A stretch of 64,000 nt of DNA from an uncultured Pseudodesulfovibrio sp. (GCF_963677845.1 NZ_OY782498.1:506001-570000), one strand, 5' to 3'; counted from the first letter of the stretch, positions 42,760-52,331 are shown. Translations and numbers: made by a program. Notes: a model not told the origin generated them from the letters alone.

Positions 42760-44133
42760 ATGAGCCGATCCAGAGATAATCAACTACCTATTCACTACCT
42801 GCTGAACTCTTTTGACAGCTTTTTCAAAATGGAAGCAGCGGGTGGCATCGCCCTGATGATTTGTACGATAGCGGCATTGGCCTGGGCCAATTCGCCGTGG
42901 GCCGAAAGTTATCATGCCCTATGGCAGACCAAAATTACCGTTGGGTTTGGCAGTTGGGTGCTTTCCAAAGCGGCCATACTGTGGATCAATGACGGGTTGA
43001 TGGCCATATTCTTTTTTCTGGTCGGTCTGGAAATCAAACGAGAGCTTCTGGTGGGCGGGTTGTCCACCCCGAGTCAGACGATCATGCCTGTGGCGGCAGC
43101 CATAGGTGGTATGGCCGTTCCCGCGCTTATCTTTGTTTCGATGAATGCAGGACAGGAATCCGCGGCTGGTTGGGGTATTCCCATGGCCACGGATATTGCT
43201 TTTGCGCTCGGCATCATGTCTCTTCTGGGCAACCGCGTACCGTTGGGTGTCAAAATTTTCCTTACCGCCGTCGCTATTGTGGATGATATCGGGGCCATTC
43301 TTGTTATCGCTGTTTTCTATACTACATCGTTGAACCTGACAGCATTATCCGTTGGTTTGGTGGTGCTTGGCCTTATGGCAATTCTCAATTTGCGATGGGG
43401 AATCCGTCATTCTATTCCGTATCTGGTACTCGGGGTTATCGTCTGGTTTGCCTTCCTTCTGTCCGGTATCCACGCGACCATTGCGGGCGTGCTGGCGGCC
43501 ATGACAATCCCTGCGGGGACGCGGATGAATTGTTCCACGTTTGTTGAGGAACTGCGACACGCTGCCGAAGTCTTTGAATTGGCGATCACACCGGGGAAGA
43601 CCGTGTTGACCAACAAGGAACAGCAGATGGCCTTGCATTCGTTGGAGCACGCATATGAGGCTGCGACAACACCATTGCAGAACATCGAACATGCCTTGCA
43701 TCCATGGGTATCATTTTTCATTATGCCGATTTTTGCTTTTGCCAATGCAGGGGTTGCATTGGAGTCTGACGTCCTGAGTGAGTTGCTCACACCGGTGTCG
43801 CTCGGTATTTTCTTTGGGCTTGTCTTGGGCAAGCAAATTGGTGTGACCGGTGCCTGCTGGGTGGTCAACAAACTGGGCTGGGCTGAATTTCCAGACCGAA
43901 CGACGCTTGTTCACTTGTGGGGAGCGGCTTGTCTGGCTGGTGTCGGATTCACCATGTCCATTTTTATCGCCAACCTTGCCTTTGCGGATGCGGCGCGATT
44001 GGTAGAACTTTCCAAGATCGCCATCCTTTTCGCTTCATTAGTTTCAGGAGTGGCTGGCTATGTCGTTTTGAAGTACATGGCACCGGATGCTTCTGGAACC
44101 GGAGAGACGACAGGGGAAAAGATTCCTGAATAA
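42760..44133 (+). CDS. nhaA: Na+/H+ antiporter NhaA
   Basis: 457 aa with about twelve transmembrane segments. The start F-F-K-M-E-A-A-G-G-I-A-L-M near residue 22, G-L-E-I-K-R-E-L near residue 88, P-M-A-T-D-I-A-F-A-L-G near residue 140 and A-I-V-D-D-I-G-A-I near residue 165 (the Asp pair that binds Na+) are all present. It carries a longer cytoplasmic linker near residues 245-310 than the E. coli protein. Exports Na+ in exchange for protons, fitting a marine organism. Confidence 0.96.
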   Translation: MSRSRDNQLPIHYLLNSFDSFFKMEAAGGIALMICTIAALAWANSPWAESYHALWQTKITVGFGSWVLSKAAILWINDGLMAIFFFLVGLEIKRELLVGGLSTPSQTIMPVAAAIGGMAVPALIFVSMNAGQESAAGWGIPMATDIAFALGIMSLLGNRVPLGVKIFLTAVAIVDDIGAILVIAVFYTTSLNLTALSVGLVVLGLMAILNLRWGIRHSIPYLVLGVIVWFAFLLSGIHATIAGVLAAMTIPAGTRMNCSTFVEELRHAAEVFELAITPGKTVLTNKEQQMALHSLEHAYEAATTPLQNIEHALHPWVSFFIMPIFAFANAGVALESDVLSELLTPVSLGIFFGLVLGKQIGVTGACWVVNKLGWAEFPDRTTLVHLWGAACLAGVGFTMSIFIANLAFADAARLVELSKIAILFASLVSGVAGYVVLKYMAPDASGTGETTGEKIPE

Positions 44134-44156
44134 GATCGGAAGAAAAAAAGCAGTAA

Positions 44157-44187
44157 CCCCGGTACACGAAAATGTGCCGGGGTTTTT
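44157..44187. terminator. Terminator after nhaA
   Basis: CCCCGGTACAC and GTGCCGGGG stem (with one internal mismatch) around a GAAAAT loop, followed by TTTTTGTTT. It can also serve the minus-strand gene ending at 44190. Confidence 0.85.
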
Positions 44188-44189
44188 GT

Positions 44190-44459
44190 TTAGAAATCCA
44201 TCAGCCCGAGCGGGTCGAGATCAGACAGTTCTACGCGGACAAAGGTGTAGACATCGAAGAACAGGTCTTTGGTGATGTCGTTCAGAAGCCATTCGCTGCC
44301 CGTGCCAAATGAGTTCCAGAGTTCTGTTTCGATCCCTTGCCGTACCTTGAATCGTACGGTGTCCACATCGGGATCGGCTCCGCAGAGATGTGTCTGCATG
44401 AGTGGTACAAGGCCACAGGTTACGTGTTGAACGTCGATAATATCTTTGTCGTCGATCAT
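44190..44459 (-). CDS. Conserved hypothetical protein
   Basis: 89 aa, acidic, no signal or transmembrane segment. It starts M-I-D-D-K-D-I-I-D-V-Q-H-V and ends D-P-L-G-L-M-D-F. Two Cys are at residues 15 and 26. It lies three bases after the mnmE stop on the same strand and is probably cotranscribed with it. I do not recognise the family. Confidence 0.55.
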   Translation of the reverse strand: MIDDKDIIDVQHVTCGLVPLMQTHLCGADPDVDTVRFKVRQGIETELWNSFGTGSEWLLNDITKDLFFDVYTFVRVELSDLDPLGLMDF

Positions 44460-44461
44460 GA

Positions 44462-45853
44462 TTATTTTCCTATGCAGAATGCGTCGAAAATGGAGTTCAG
44501 GACATCGTTGGATGCGATTTCACCCGTAATGCCGGACAATGTGTTGCAAGCGGTTTCCAGCCTGACACTTAAAAGATCGTAGGGGATACCGGCCGCTGTA
44601 TCCTGTTCAAGTTCGGCCAATTCAAGGGTCGCTTCACCGAGTACGGCTGCCTGCCGTGCATTGGGAGCGAGTTCGTCCGGGTCGGGTTGACCTGCACCTT
44701 GAAGAATTCGGTCGCGGATACGTGCGCAGAGCGTATCGATATCCGTCCCTTTCTTGGCGGAAATGGAGAGTGTTTCTAGGTCGTGAGTAGCCATTTGCGC
44801 GGCGTTGCTCGTGTCAAAACCGTCCAGATCGGATTTGTTGAGTACCAACAGTGTTTTTTGTGGGTCGAGACTGGCTGCCGTGGACAAAGTCTCATCAGTC
44901 AGCTGTGCTGTACCATCGGCCAGTAATAGGACGAGGTCCGCCTGATCCATCAGCTCACGTCCTTTTTTTAATCCGGCGGCTTCGATGGCGTCGTCAGTCT
45001 GTCGGATACCAGCCGTATCAGCCAGCCGTATGTTCAGGCCGTCAAGATTGATGGATTCCTCAAGGTAGTCTCGGGTTGTACCGGGCTGATCTGTGACGAT
45101 GGCGCGATTGCGGCCGAGCAGTGCGTTCATCAGGCTTGATTTGCCTGCATTGACTCGACCAGCCAAGACGACCAGCGCGCCTTCGCGCCACGCTTTGGTA
45201 CGGTCTACGGCAGAAAGAAGCTCGTTGATTTCAGTACGGACCGACGCAGAGGTTTTGATTAGCTCTTCAGGAGAAAGACATTCGATTTCGTCTTCTGGAA
45301 AATCCACGGCTATGCAGAGTTGAGCACGTAGATATTCCAGCCGCGCTCGGAGGTCGGCAATCTTTTGACCAAGCAGTCCTGAGAGTTTGACCTGCGCCAG
45401 ATGCATGGCCGCTTTGGTAGGAGCGTGGATCATTTCTGCCACAGCTTCTGCCTGAGAGAGGTCTATGCGTCCGTTCATGAAAGCGCGGTAGGTAAACTCG
45501 CCGCGTTCGGCAAGTCGGACGCCTTTGTGCAGGATTTCATCCAACACGGCGGAGAGGACAGCTCGGCCTCCGTGACAGTTGATTTCCACCACGTCTTCAC
45601 CTGTGTACGAGTTGGGGCCTGGCATGTAGGCACACAAAACGTCATCCAGTTCATTGCCGTCTGTATCGAGCACGTGGCCGTAATGAAGATGGTACGGGGT
45701 GAAATCGGTGAAGTGTTGGTTTGCAGCCCGGAAGAGGGCATTGGCAACAGTTCGGCATTGGCTACCGCTGATTCGGATGATGCCTACACCGCCATCTCCC
45801 GGCGGAGTCGCAATAGCGGCAATGGTGTCGTTGGCGAGTCGTGGATTAAGCAT
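44462..45853 (-). CDS. mnmE: tRNA modification GTPase MnmE
   Basis: 463 aa. N-terminal tetrahydrofolate-binding domain (D-T-I-A-A-I-A-T-P-P-G-D-G-G-V-G-I-I-R-I-S-G cut short here), central helical region, G-domain with P-loop G-R-V-N-A-G-K-S-S near residue 228, D-T-A-G near residue 275 and N-K-S-D near residue 340, and the C-terminal F-C-I-G-K with the catalytic Cys. With MnmG it makes the wobble-uridine cmnm5U modification. A separate terminator (45894-45922) lies between jag and this gene. Confidence 0.97.
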   Translation of the reverse strand: MLNPRLANDTIAAIATPPGDGGVGIIRISGSQCRTVANALFRAANQHFTDFTPYHLHYGHVLDTDGNELDDVLCAYMPGPNSYTGEDVVEINCHGGRAVLSAVLDEILHKGVRLAERGEFTYRAFMNGRIDLSQAEAVAEMIHAPTKAAMHLAQVKLSGLLGQKIADLRARLEYLRAQLCIAVDFPEDEIECLSPEELIKTSASVRTEINELLSAVDRTKAWREGALVVLAGRVNAGKSSLMNALLGRNRAIVTDQPGTTRDYLEESINLDGLNIRLADTAGIRQTDDAIEAAGLKKGRELMDQADLVLLLADGTAQLTDETLSTAASLDPQKTLLVLNKSDLDGFDTSNAAQMATHDLETLSISAKKGTDIDTLCARIRDRILQGAGQPDPDELAPNARQAAVLGEATLELAELEQDTAAGIPYDLLSVRLETACNTLSGITGEIASNDVLNSIFDAFCIGK

Positions 45854-45893
45854 GAGGGTGGTTATAGGCCTTTTTCGTGAAAGGCAAAAGAGA

Positions 45894-45925
45894 AAAGGGC
45901 CGCTTTTGAAAGCGGCCCTTTTGAT
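45894..45925 (-). terminator. Terminator between jag and mnmE
   Basis: AAAAGGGCCGCTTT and AAAGCGGCCCTTTT form a 13-14 bp stem with a short loop, followed by TTTTC on the minus strand. It suggests mnmE has its own promoter or is reached by read-through. Confidence 0.85.
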
Positions 45926-45952
45926 TTCGTTGAGTCATTTGAAGCCAGAACA

Positions 45953-46975
45953 TTAGTCGCGAACGCGATTTCCGTTCTTACGGCTTTTGGGAACGATCAG
46001 AACGCGCTTCATGGGACCGTCGCCCTTGGAGCGAGTGAAGACAGTCTCGTTTTCCTGAAGTGCCAGATGGACCACGCGACGATGGTAGGAAGACAAAGGC
46101 TTGGTAGACTGGGTACGTCCCAGATTACCGGCCTTTTCAGCCAGATGACATGCAATCTGGCGGAGTTTGTCGTCCTGACGTTCGCGGTAGTCCCCGGTGT
46201 CCACCTGAATACGGACAGAGGCTTCCATCTTGCGAGAGACGAGGCGATTGACCAGATATTGGATGGAAGAGAGGGTTTGTCCCTCGCGACCGATAATCAG
46301 ACCGGAATTTTCGTCATCGTCAATGAAGACTTTGACCCGGTCGGATTCAATGGTGACCTTGATGGTCGTTTCGCCGACAATGGGGTCGAGCAACTTGACC
46401 ATGACTTCCATGACAGCGGCTTCAAGCACCGTTGGATCAAAATCAGCCATGTTGGCACGTGGACGCTCTTCACGTTGTTCACGCGGTTTACGTTCCCGAG
46501 GTCTGCGATCGCGTTGAGGTCTGTCTTCACGAGGTTTAGCCTGTCTGGGTTTCCTTTCGCTAGGCTTACGAGCTGGGCGTGGAGAATCCTCAAGAGGAGC
46601 CACGTTACCGTTAACGTCATTGTATACTTCTTCTACAATAAGGTTGCCGTTTGGCTCTTCTGTGACTTTTTCGACAGGTTGTGGTTTGGGCTTCGCCTTT
46701 GGTTTTGCTTTTGGTTTAGGCGCAGCCTTGGGCTTTGCTTCGCGGTTCGGTTTGACAGGCTTCTCTTCGGTGTTGAGAATATCCGTGGCATTGACCTGAG
46801 CGCGAGGACGGGCGTGTACCTTGGCTTTTTTGACACCCATGATGCCGAATATGCCGCTGGAACCGCCAGCCAGGATTTCGATTTCCAGCCGGTCCCGCTT
46901 GAGATTAAAATAATCGCAAGCAGACTCTATGGCGTCGTCCAGGTCCTTGCCCTGGAATTCTTTAAAGTCACTCAT
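45953..46975 (-). CDS. jag: Jag/KhpB RNA-binding protein
   Basis: 340 aa. An N-terminal Jag_N domain (residues about 1-50, F-Q-G-K-D-L-D-D-A-I-E-S-A), a long low-complexity linker (about 60-180) of K-P-K-A and R-E-R-K-P-R-E-Q-R repeats, then a KH domain with G-L-I-I-G-R-E-G-Q-T-L near residue 232 and an R3H domain with S-Y-H-R-R-V-V-H-L near residue 303. Lies directly after yidC as in most bacteria. The basic Pro/Lys/Arg linker is longer than usual. Confidence 0.93.
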   Translation of the reverse strand: MSDFKEFQGKDLDDAIESACDYFNLKRDRLEIEILAGGSSGIFGIMGVKKAKVHARPRAQVNATDILNTEEKPVKPNREAKPKAAPKPKAKPKAKPKPQPVEKVTEEPNGNLIVEEVYNDVNGNVAPLEDSPRPARKPSERKPRQAKPREDRPQRDRRPRERKPREQREERPRANMADFDPTVLEAAVMEVMVKLLDPIVGETTIKVTIESDRVKVFIDDDENSGLIIGREGQTLSSIQYLVNRLVSRKMEASVRIQVDTGDYRERQDDKLRQIACHLAEKAGNLGRTQSTKPLSSYHRRVVHLALQENETVFTRSKGDGPMKRVLIVPKSRKNGNRVRD

Positions 46976-47020
46976 TGTGTGTATCCTTCTCAGCCGGGGT
47001 AAAAGCCCCCGGAGGCGATG

Positions 47021-48673
47021 TTAAGCGTCCAGAGTCGCCTTCTTGGTGGACCTGGCGATCATAAGCTGCTGTCCGATGGACAGGAGGTTGTTGAACAACC
47101 AATATACGACCAGACCTGAAGGGAACTGCAGGAACATGAAGGTGAAGATGAGCGGCATGAACAGCATGATTTTCTGCTGAGTCGGGTCACCGGCACTGGG
47201 GGTCATCTTCTGCTGCAGGAACATGGACGCACCCATAATAATGGGTGTGATGTAATACGGGTCCTTGGCGGACAGGTCGGCCAACCAGGGCAGGTCGGTA
47301 AAAGGCAGATGCGCGATAAACGGTGCATGCCTGAGTTCAACTGCGCCGAGCAGAGCCTTGTACAGACCGAAGAAAACCGGAATCTGTACGACCATGGGCA
47401 AACAACCGCCCATTGGATTGACCTTGTATGTTTTATACAGGGCCATGGTTTCCTGATTGAGACGTTGCTTGTCGTCGCCGTATTTTTCGCGGAGCTTCTG
47501 GACCATGGGTTGCAGTTTTTTCATTTGCTCCATGGAGCCGTAACTCTTCTGGGACAGAGGCCAGAAGATCAGCTTGATGATGATAGTCAGAATAATGATG
47601 GCAATACCGTAGTTGCCAATGTAGCCGTAGAAGAAGTTCAGGCCGATGAGAAGCGGTTTTGCCAGAACATCGAACCAACCGAAATTGACGGCTTCTGCCA
47701 ACTCATTGGGCATTTTGGCAAGCATTTCGCGGTCGGTGGAGCCGATGAAATAGGACGCTTTCAGAGTCTTGGCCACATTGGGCATGAAGGTGGCTTCGTC
47801 GGTGACAGCCATACGGAAAACGTCATCCTGAACGCCTGCAGACAGGGAGGTGTTCTCAGAGTCGGGCAGGACTGCGAACAGGAAGTAGTTGGATTCAATG
47901 GCACCCCATTTGAGGTCGCCGGGAGCGGACAGGCCTTTTTCTTTGAGGTCGTCGCGGTCATCCAACTCTTCACGGCCATCCTTGGTCAGGTAAGCCACTT
48001 TGGTTGGATTGTAACGGTCATCTTCGGCGGACATGGATTTGGCCGCTGCCGTGTAGGAAAGAGAACCTTCAACGCCGGTAGCCGTCAGATTGGTAATCGT
48101 GGTGGATTCTTCAATGAGATAGGTGTCGGGGTAGAAAGTCAGTATGCGTTCGATACGGAAACCGCCGGACTGGCCGGTAAAGGTCAGAGTTTTGGCATCG
48201 TCAGTGGCTCCGATTGTCAGGTCGTTACCGGAGAAAGACCACTCACCGCGTTTCCATGTGTGATATTCTTTGTCGTTTTTGGTCAGGATCAGTCCGAGGG
48301 GACCCTTGGCAAATGCCTTACGTCCGATAAGATCGACATTCGGAGAATCCGGTTCGATGGTGTCTTTGTAGTTCTTGAGGATGAACTGTTCAACAATGCC
48401 GCCTTGGGAATTGAAAACAGCAGTGTAAAGCGGAGTGTCCACCGTAACCTTGGTTCCGGCGGTGGGGATGAAATCTGTGGCAGGTGCGGCCTCGGGGGCT
48501 GCAGTCTCAGCTTGCTGTGTCAGCGTTGCTGTTTTCTGTTCGGCCTCGGCGGCCTTTTGGGCCATGGTGGCCTGTTCTTCTGCTGAGGGGCCTGTGAGAT
48601 ACTGCCAGCCGAAGATGACAATAAAACTTAAGACCAGGGCAATCACTAAACGGATTTGCTCCTTTTTCTCCAT
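47021..48673 (-). CDS. yidC: Membrane protein insertase YidC
   Basis: 550 aa from the ATG at 48673 ([26 protein letters not shown]). Architecture: TM1 at residues 8-25, a large periplasmic domain (about 60-330), and the conserved C-terminal five-TM core ([14 protein letters not shown] near residue 360, [11 protein letters not shown] near residue 400, N-P-M-G-G-C-L-P near residue 435). Inserts proteins in the inner membrane. It overlaps yidD by about 28 bp. Confidence 0.96.
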   Translation of the reverse strand: MEKKEQIRLVIALVLSFIVIFGWQYLTGPSAEEQATMAQKAAEAEQKTATLTQQAETAAPEAAPATDFIPTAGTKVTVDTPLYTAVFNSQGGIVEQFILKNYKDTIEPDSPNVDLIGRKAFAKGPLGLILTKNDKEYHTWKRGEWSFSGNDLTIGATDDAKTLTFTGQSGGFRIERILTFYPDTYLIEESTTITNLTATGVEGSLSYTAAAKSMSAEDDRYNPTKVAYLTKDGREELDDRDDLKEKGLSAPGDLKWGAIESNYFLFAVLPDSENTSLSAGVQDDVFRMAVTDEATFMPNVAKTLKASYFIGSTDREMLAKMPNELAEAVNFGWFDVLAKPLLIGLNFFYGYIGNYGIAIIILTIIIKLIFWPLSQKSYGSMEQMKKLQPMVQKLREKYGDDKQRLNQETMALYKTYKVNPMGGCLPMVVQIPVFFGLYKALLGAVELRHAPFIAHLPFTDLPWLADLSAKDPYYITPIIMGASMFLQQKMTPSAGDPTQQKIMLFMPLIFTFMFLQFPSGLVVYWLFNNLLSIGQQLMIARSTKKATLDA

Positions 48674-48924
48674 GGGATGATTCTCGCTTTGGTTTTGAAA
48701 TCGGGCCAAACGGCCGGGACGGGGTCAAAGCCCCCGCTGCAAAAAGGTTGGCAACGAAGGAGACGCCAAAGCGTGAGAAGACCCCCTTTGAATGCGCCGT
48801 GCAGGGTGACAGCTTCCATGGCGTACTCTGAGCACGTCGGATAGAACCTGCATGCCTGTGGCAGCAAGGGGGAGATGAGTTTTTGGTATAACCAAATGAG
48901 CGCTAGAAATATTGAGCGCATCAT
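48646..48924 (-). CDS. yidD: Membrane insertion efficiency factor YidD
   Basis: 92 aa. Typical [16 protein letters not shown] start, [11 protein letters not shown] near residue 25, H-G-A-F-K-G near residue 42, L-L-R-C-Q-P-F near residue 55 and G-G-F-D-P-V-P. The first two codons are both ATG; the second (48921) has the better spacing from GAGG. It overlaps yidC at the 3' end. It has a longer C-terminal tail than most YidD. Confidence 0.93.
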   Translation of the reverse strand: MMRSIFLALIWLYQKLISPLLPQACRFYPTCSEYAMEAVTLHGAFKGGLLTLWRLLRCQPFCSGGFDPVPAVWPDFKTKARIIPWRKRSKSV

Positions 48925-48931
48925 TTCCTCT

Positions 48932-49270
48932 CTATGAGGCCGCCATTTTCGTACGTAAACGTTCGAAAACAGGGGTGAACTCTTCTATGGTGAGAGCGAG
49001 TGTCAGCTGCTTGGCCTCAAGGTTCCGCTTGGGAACTACGACAATATCCAGAGGCAATTCAAAATCAAATTGATGCAGTCTGAAATACTCGCGCACCACC
49101 CTCTTAATACGGTTTCGCGCTACTGCATGCCCCATCTTTTTACTAACGGTGAGCCCAAGACGGAGACCGCCATGAGGCTCACCTCGCTTGCGAATGAACA
49201 GGATGAAGCTTTTTGTAAATTGCTTCTTGCCCTGTTCGTAACAAACTGTGAATTCAGGGCTTTTGAGCAG
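48932..49270 (-). CDS. rnpA: Ribonuclease P protein component (likely non-AUG start)
   Basis: Basic protein subunit of RNase P. The conserved segment [10 protein letters not shown] at the N-terminus and the R-N-x-x-K-R signature ([12 protein letters not shown]) are in one frame. In that frame no ATG, GTG or TTG occurs between an upstream stop (49307-49309) and M-G-H-A-V at 49135, which would cut off half the protein. A CTG at 49270 has AAGGAG (49277-49282) six bases upstream and gives 112 aa, the usual size; ATT at 49303 is a poorer alternative. The gene follows rpmH as normal. Confidence 0.85.
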   Translation of the reverse strand: MLKSPEFTVCYEQGKKQFTKSFILFIRKRGEPHGGLRLGLTVSKKMGHAVARNRIKRVVREYFRLHQFDFELPLDIVVVPKRNLEAKQLTLALTIEEFTPVFERLRTKMAAS

Positions 49271-49290
49271 TCGGCGCTCCTTGTTCCAAG

Positions 49291-49425
49291 CTAGACGGCT
49301 AATCTCTTACGCCCTTTGGCGCGGCGGCGACGAAGAACGGCGCGACCGTTTTTGGTGCGGGAGCGCACCAGGAAACCGTGGGTTCTTTTACGACGGCATT
49401 TGCTGGGCTGGTAAGTACGTTTCAT
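49291..49425 (-). CDS. rpmH: 50S ribosomal protein L34
   Basis: 44 aa, too short for many gene callers. Sequence start [18 protein letters not shown], then R-S-R-T-K-N-G-R and a run of arginines, ending R-K-R-L-A-V. AGGAG lies nine bases before the ATG. First gene of the rpmH-rnpA-yidD-yidC-jag block; dnaA and oriC would be expected upstream in many genomes, but the plus-strand genes here are unrelated. Confidence 0.97.
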   Translation of the reverse strand: MKRTYQPSKCRRKRTHGFLVRSRTKNGRAVLRRRRAKGRKRLAV

Positions 49426-49649
49426 ATCTATATTCTCCTAAAGAGTGAAAATTTGCTAAAAGTCATGTTGAACGGAAGCATATAACCGCTGCTCGAATGG
49501 CAGTCAAGACCAAATTTTGATCAATGCTCCGACCACCGCTTTCGACTGACCGGGAATTCTGCTACAGGTTTTCTCAACGGAAGGCGAGTAAAAAAATCGC
49601 ATTTTTCCGTTTCGCCACATATAATCATTATAATATACGGAGAAACATC

Positions 49650-50303
49650 ATGGATAAGCCTATAGATAATTTTTGGGATCTCAATCTCAGGGAACTGAAG
49701 CAGCAGTTGACCAAGAATGGTTTTGATGTCTATTTGGCGAATTCGGCTGACGCCGCCAAAGATATTGTCATTGATGAGATTCTACCTCAACTTAAGCCTC
49801 AAACAGTGTCATGGGGTGGATCGTTAACTTTGGCTTCCACCGGACTATATGAGTTTTTGCGTGACAGTAAAGAGTATGAATCGCTGGACACTTGGGATAA
49901 GTCCCTGTCCAATGAAGAGAAAAACGAACGTCGTCGTCAGGCATTATTGGTGGATTGCTTTTTTTGTGGGACCAATGCCGTCACTGAAGATGGTCATCTC
50001 GTGAATCTGGATATGATCGGCAACAGGACAGGTGCCATCACTTTCGGCCCGAAGAATGTGGTCATTCTGGTGAGTCGCAATAAACTCGTTCCTGATCTCG
50101 AACGTGCTATGGACCGTGTTAAGGAATATGTTGCTCCGGTTAACACAATGCGGCTGAATATGAAGACGCCGTGCGTCAAGACCGGGTACTGTATGGATTG
50201 TGATTCTCCTCAACGTATTTGTAATGTTTGGACTATTACCGAAAAATCTTTTCCCAAGGGACGAATCAAGGTTGTTTTGATTAATGATGATCTCGGTTTT
50301 TAA
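49650..50303 (+). CDS. LUD-domain (LutC/YkgG-like) protein
   Basis: 217 aa from the ATG at 49650 (MDKPIDNFWDLNLREL), with GGAG upstream. The LUD fold is visible in L-P-Q-L-K-P-Q-T-V-S-W-G-G-S-L-T-L near residue 50, A-L-L-V-D-C-F-F-C-G-T-N-A-V near residue 97 and T-G-A-I-T-F-G-P-K-N-V-V near residue 125. A cluster of four Cys near residues 172-187 (T-P-C-V-K-T-G-Y-C-M-D-C-D-S-P-Q-R-I-C) is unusual and may bind metal. LUD proteins act in lactate oxidation or are uncharacterised; no lutA/lutB follow. Confidence 0.78.
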   Translation: MDKPIDNFWDLNLRELKQQLTKNGFDVYLANSADAAKDIVIDEILPQLKPQTVSWGGSLTLASTGLYEFLRDSKEYESLDTWDKSLSNEEKNERRRQALLVDCFFCGTNAVTEDGHLVNLDMIGNRTGAITFGPKNVVILVSRNKLVPDLERAMDRVKEYVAPVNTMRLNMKTPCVKTGYCMDCDSPQRICNVWTITEKSFPKGRIKVVLINDDLGF

Positions 50304-50380
50304 AAAAGTGTGGATAACGTGTTCGTAACCCTGTTCCTTTACTGTTCCAAATTAGGAACATTCGCCGGGAGTCGTTGGTA

Positions 50381-51127
50381 ATGGCGGGTCGTCATCTTTC
50401 CACAGATCGTACTTATCGTGATCTCGTTCAGCCTCATTCAGGCGAAATACGTTTTCAGGTTGCCATGGAGCAGACTGATCTGCTCGTTGTTGCAGAGCGT
50501 GATTTACAAGCTGAAATCGCGGCTTTTGTCAGCAAAGTACGTGGGGACGTGAAGAATTGGATTATGTTTCACCCAGAATTTGCAGAGAGTCTTGTGCCTC
50601 TTCCTGTCCCGGAGGATGCCCCGAATATCATTCAGGCTATGAGTAAAGCCAGTGCCGTATGCGGTGTTGGTCCCATGGCTGCCGTGGCTGGTGCGGTTGC
50701 TCAGGCTGTCGGAGATGCATTTGTTGATCAAAGTCCGAATATCCTAGTGGAAAACGGTGGTGATACCTATATGCATTCCACATGTGAGCGAGTAGTCGCC
50801 TTGTTGTCCGAACCTGAATCCGGGGCGTCCATTGGGTTGCGGCTTGAGGCCGGTGGATTCCCAACAGCTATTTGTGCTTCCAGCGGAACGATAGGCCACT
50901 CCTTAAGTCTGGGGACGGGGGACTTGGTGGCTGTACGTGCTCGTGATGCCCGATTTGCCGATGCCGCTGCCACGGCCTTGTGCAATGAGTTGCGGTCAGA
51001 AGCTGATATGAATCGTGTGCTCAAACGTGCCAAGCAGTTTGCCGAGTTTGGTCTTGAAGGCGTGTTTGCTCAATATGATCAGAAAGTTGCTGCCTGGGGT
51101 GATCTAGAATTGGTGGCGCTGGATTAA
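50381..51127 (+). CDS. UPF0280-family protein
   Basis: 248 aa from the ATG at 50381 (MAGRHLSTDRTYRDLV). Features of the family include G-V-G-P-M-A-A-V-A-G-A-V-A-Q near residue 93, N-I-L-V-E-N-G-G-D-T-Y near residue 118 (a loop resembling the flavin transferase ApbE) and S-G-T-I-G-H-S-L-S-L-G near residue 163. Biochemical function is unknown. It follows the LUD gene by 77 bp and probably shares its transcript. Confidence 0.8.
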   Translation: MAGRHLSTDRTYRDLVQPHSGEIRFQVAMEQTDLLVVAERDLQAEIAAFVSKVRGDVKNWIMFHPEFAESLVPLPVPEDAPNIIQAMSKASAVCGVGPMAAVAGAVAQAVGDAFVDQSPNILVENGGDTYMHSTCERVVALLSEPESGASIGLRLEAGGFPTAICASSGTIGHSLSLGTGDLVAVRARDARFADAAATALCNELRSEADMNRVLKRAKQFAEFGLEGVFAQYDQKVAAWGDLELVALD

Positions 51128-51663
51128 CGAAGCAACTTGCCGTAAATCCAGAGATCAGTGGTCTTGTTCCATTTTTTGACTACGCCTTTGCGGACGCCTT
51201 CCTTGATGAATCCATTTTTGGTCAGTACACGCTCCGAGGCTGGATTCCAGCCGTATCCTGTGGCCGACAGTTGTTCAATGTCAGTTTCGTTTCTCATGTA
51301 TGTCACGAGAGCATTAAGAATTTCAGTAGCGATTCCCTGCCCCCAGTACTTTACTCCAAGCCAATAGCCGATGACGGCGGTGTGGTTTTGGACATCTGTT
51401 CCTCGAATAGCGCCACATCCGCCGACAAGAGTGTCGTCAAGCTGAACAGCGAATTGCCATATTCCGTTTCCCGCATCGGTATTATTGAACATAATGTATC
51501 GTTGCGCGGCCTGGAGATCGAAGGGGTAGGGAAATTTGTATGAGGTGTTCCAGGAAATATCTCGGGTATTCGCGATGGCTGCAAGGTGTGAGGCGTCATC
51601 CACACACCATGGACGGAGAGTGCATCGTTGTGTGTGCACGGTGGTGTCGGAAAAGTTGGGCAT
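51124..51663 (-). CDS. GNAT-family N-acetyltransferase (RimJ/RimL type)
   Basis: 179 aa. The acetyl-CoA motif is Y-W-G-Q-G-I-A-T-E-I-L near residue 107, preceded by A-V-I-G-Y-W-L and followed by N-P-A-S-E-R-V-L-T-K-N-G-F near residue 141, as in RimL-type acetylators. Its stop codon overlaps that of the convergent UPF0280 gene. Substrate unknown. Confidence 0.88.
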   Translation of the reverse strand: MPNFSDTTVHTQRCTLRPWCVDDASHLAAIANTRDISWNTSYKFPYPFDLQAAQRYIMFNNTDAGNGIWQFAVQLDDTLVGGCGAIRGTDVQNHTAVIGYWLGVKYWGQGIATEILNALVTYMRNETDIEQLSATGYGWNPASERVLTKNGFIKEGVRKGVVKKWNKTTDLWIYGKLLR

Positions 51664-51677
51664 GATGAGATCGTTTG

Positions 51678-52331
51678 TTATTCTTTTTTTTGCATGACCG
51701 CGTGGAGCATTTCTCGTTCGCGGATGCGGATTATTCGGTTGTCGTTAGCGTCGCGGCCGAGAATAAGCAACCCTTGGTCTGCTAGTCCATGGATGTATTG
51801 TTCGATTTTATCCGTGGTGGTCACAAAGGTGTCGGCAAAAGTTTTGATCGTAGGGTTGTATTTCAATTCCATTTTTCCACAGGTCGAGAAAAGGTCGAAG
51901 ATACGGACAATTCCGAGGCCGATGGAAGGGACCTTCATGGCTTTGCGAGTGGTGGTCTTGAGGCGGCTGACCAGAACAGTGATTATTGAGGCGATGACTT
52001 TGGGTGAATCATGCATGAATTCATCGAGATCATCCTTAGTCACCACTACAACTTTGGAGTCTTCGAGGGCGATGGCTGTGGCCGTACGCACTCCATCATC
52101 AAGGAAGAGGGCCATTTCACCGAAAATCGAGATGGGGTTGAGAATGGCGAAAACTTTTTTGTGACTTTCTATTATGCCTGAAATTTCGATTTTCCCTTCT
52201 GTTAGGATATAGGCCGCATCTCCTTTGCTTCCTTCATTGAAGACTGCGTTGTGTTTGAGCACATTGCGCATCAGGTAGTTCCCTCGGGAAACCTGCTTCA
52301 TCTGGACTGTCTGTTGGGTGACGATGGACAC
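51678..52331 (-). CDS. CRP/FNR-like cyclic-nucleotide-binding protein
   Basis: 217 aa from a GTG at 52331 with GAGGAG six bases upstream (an ATG at codon 11 is possible). Residues 25-115 form the cNMP-binding jelly roll (I-F-G-E-M-A-L-F near residue 69, T-A-T-A-I-A near residue 82). Residues about 140-210 are a helical C-terminal region (F-A-D-T-F-V-T-T-T-D-K-I-E-Q-Y-I-H-G-L-A-D-Q-G-L-L-I) that looks like a winged helix, so it may bind DNA. Ligand and target are unknown. It follows the GGDEF protein gene on the same strand. Confidence 0.78.
   Translation of the reverse strand: MSIVTQQTVQMKQVSRGNYLMRNVLKHNAVFNEGSKGDAAYILTEGKIEISGIIESHKKVFAILNPISIFGEMALFLDDGVRTATAIALEDSKVVVVTKDDLDEFMHDSPKVIASIITVLVSRLKTTTRKAMKVPSIGLGIVRIFDLFSTCGKMELKYNPTIKTFADTFVTTTDKIEQYIHGLADQGLLILGRDANDNRIIRIREREMLHAVMQKKE

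Noticed and set aside
47309..48586. 425-codon plus-strand open frame opposite yidC
   Set aside because: Antisense shadow of yidC; composition and lack of motifs argue against coding.
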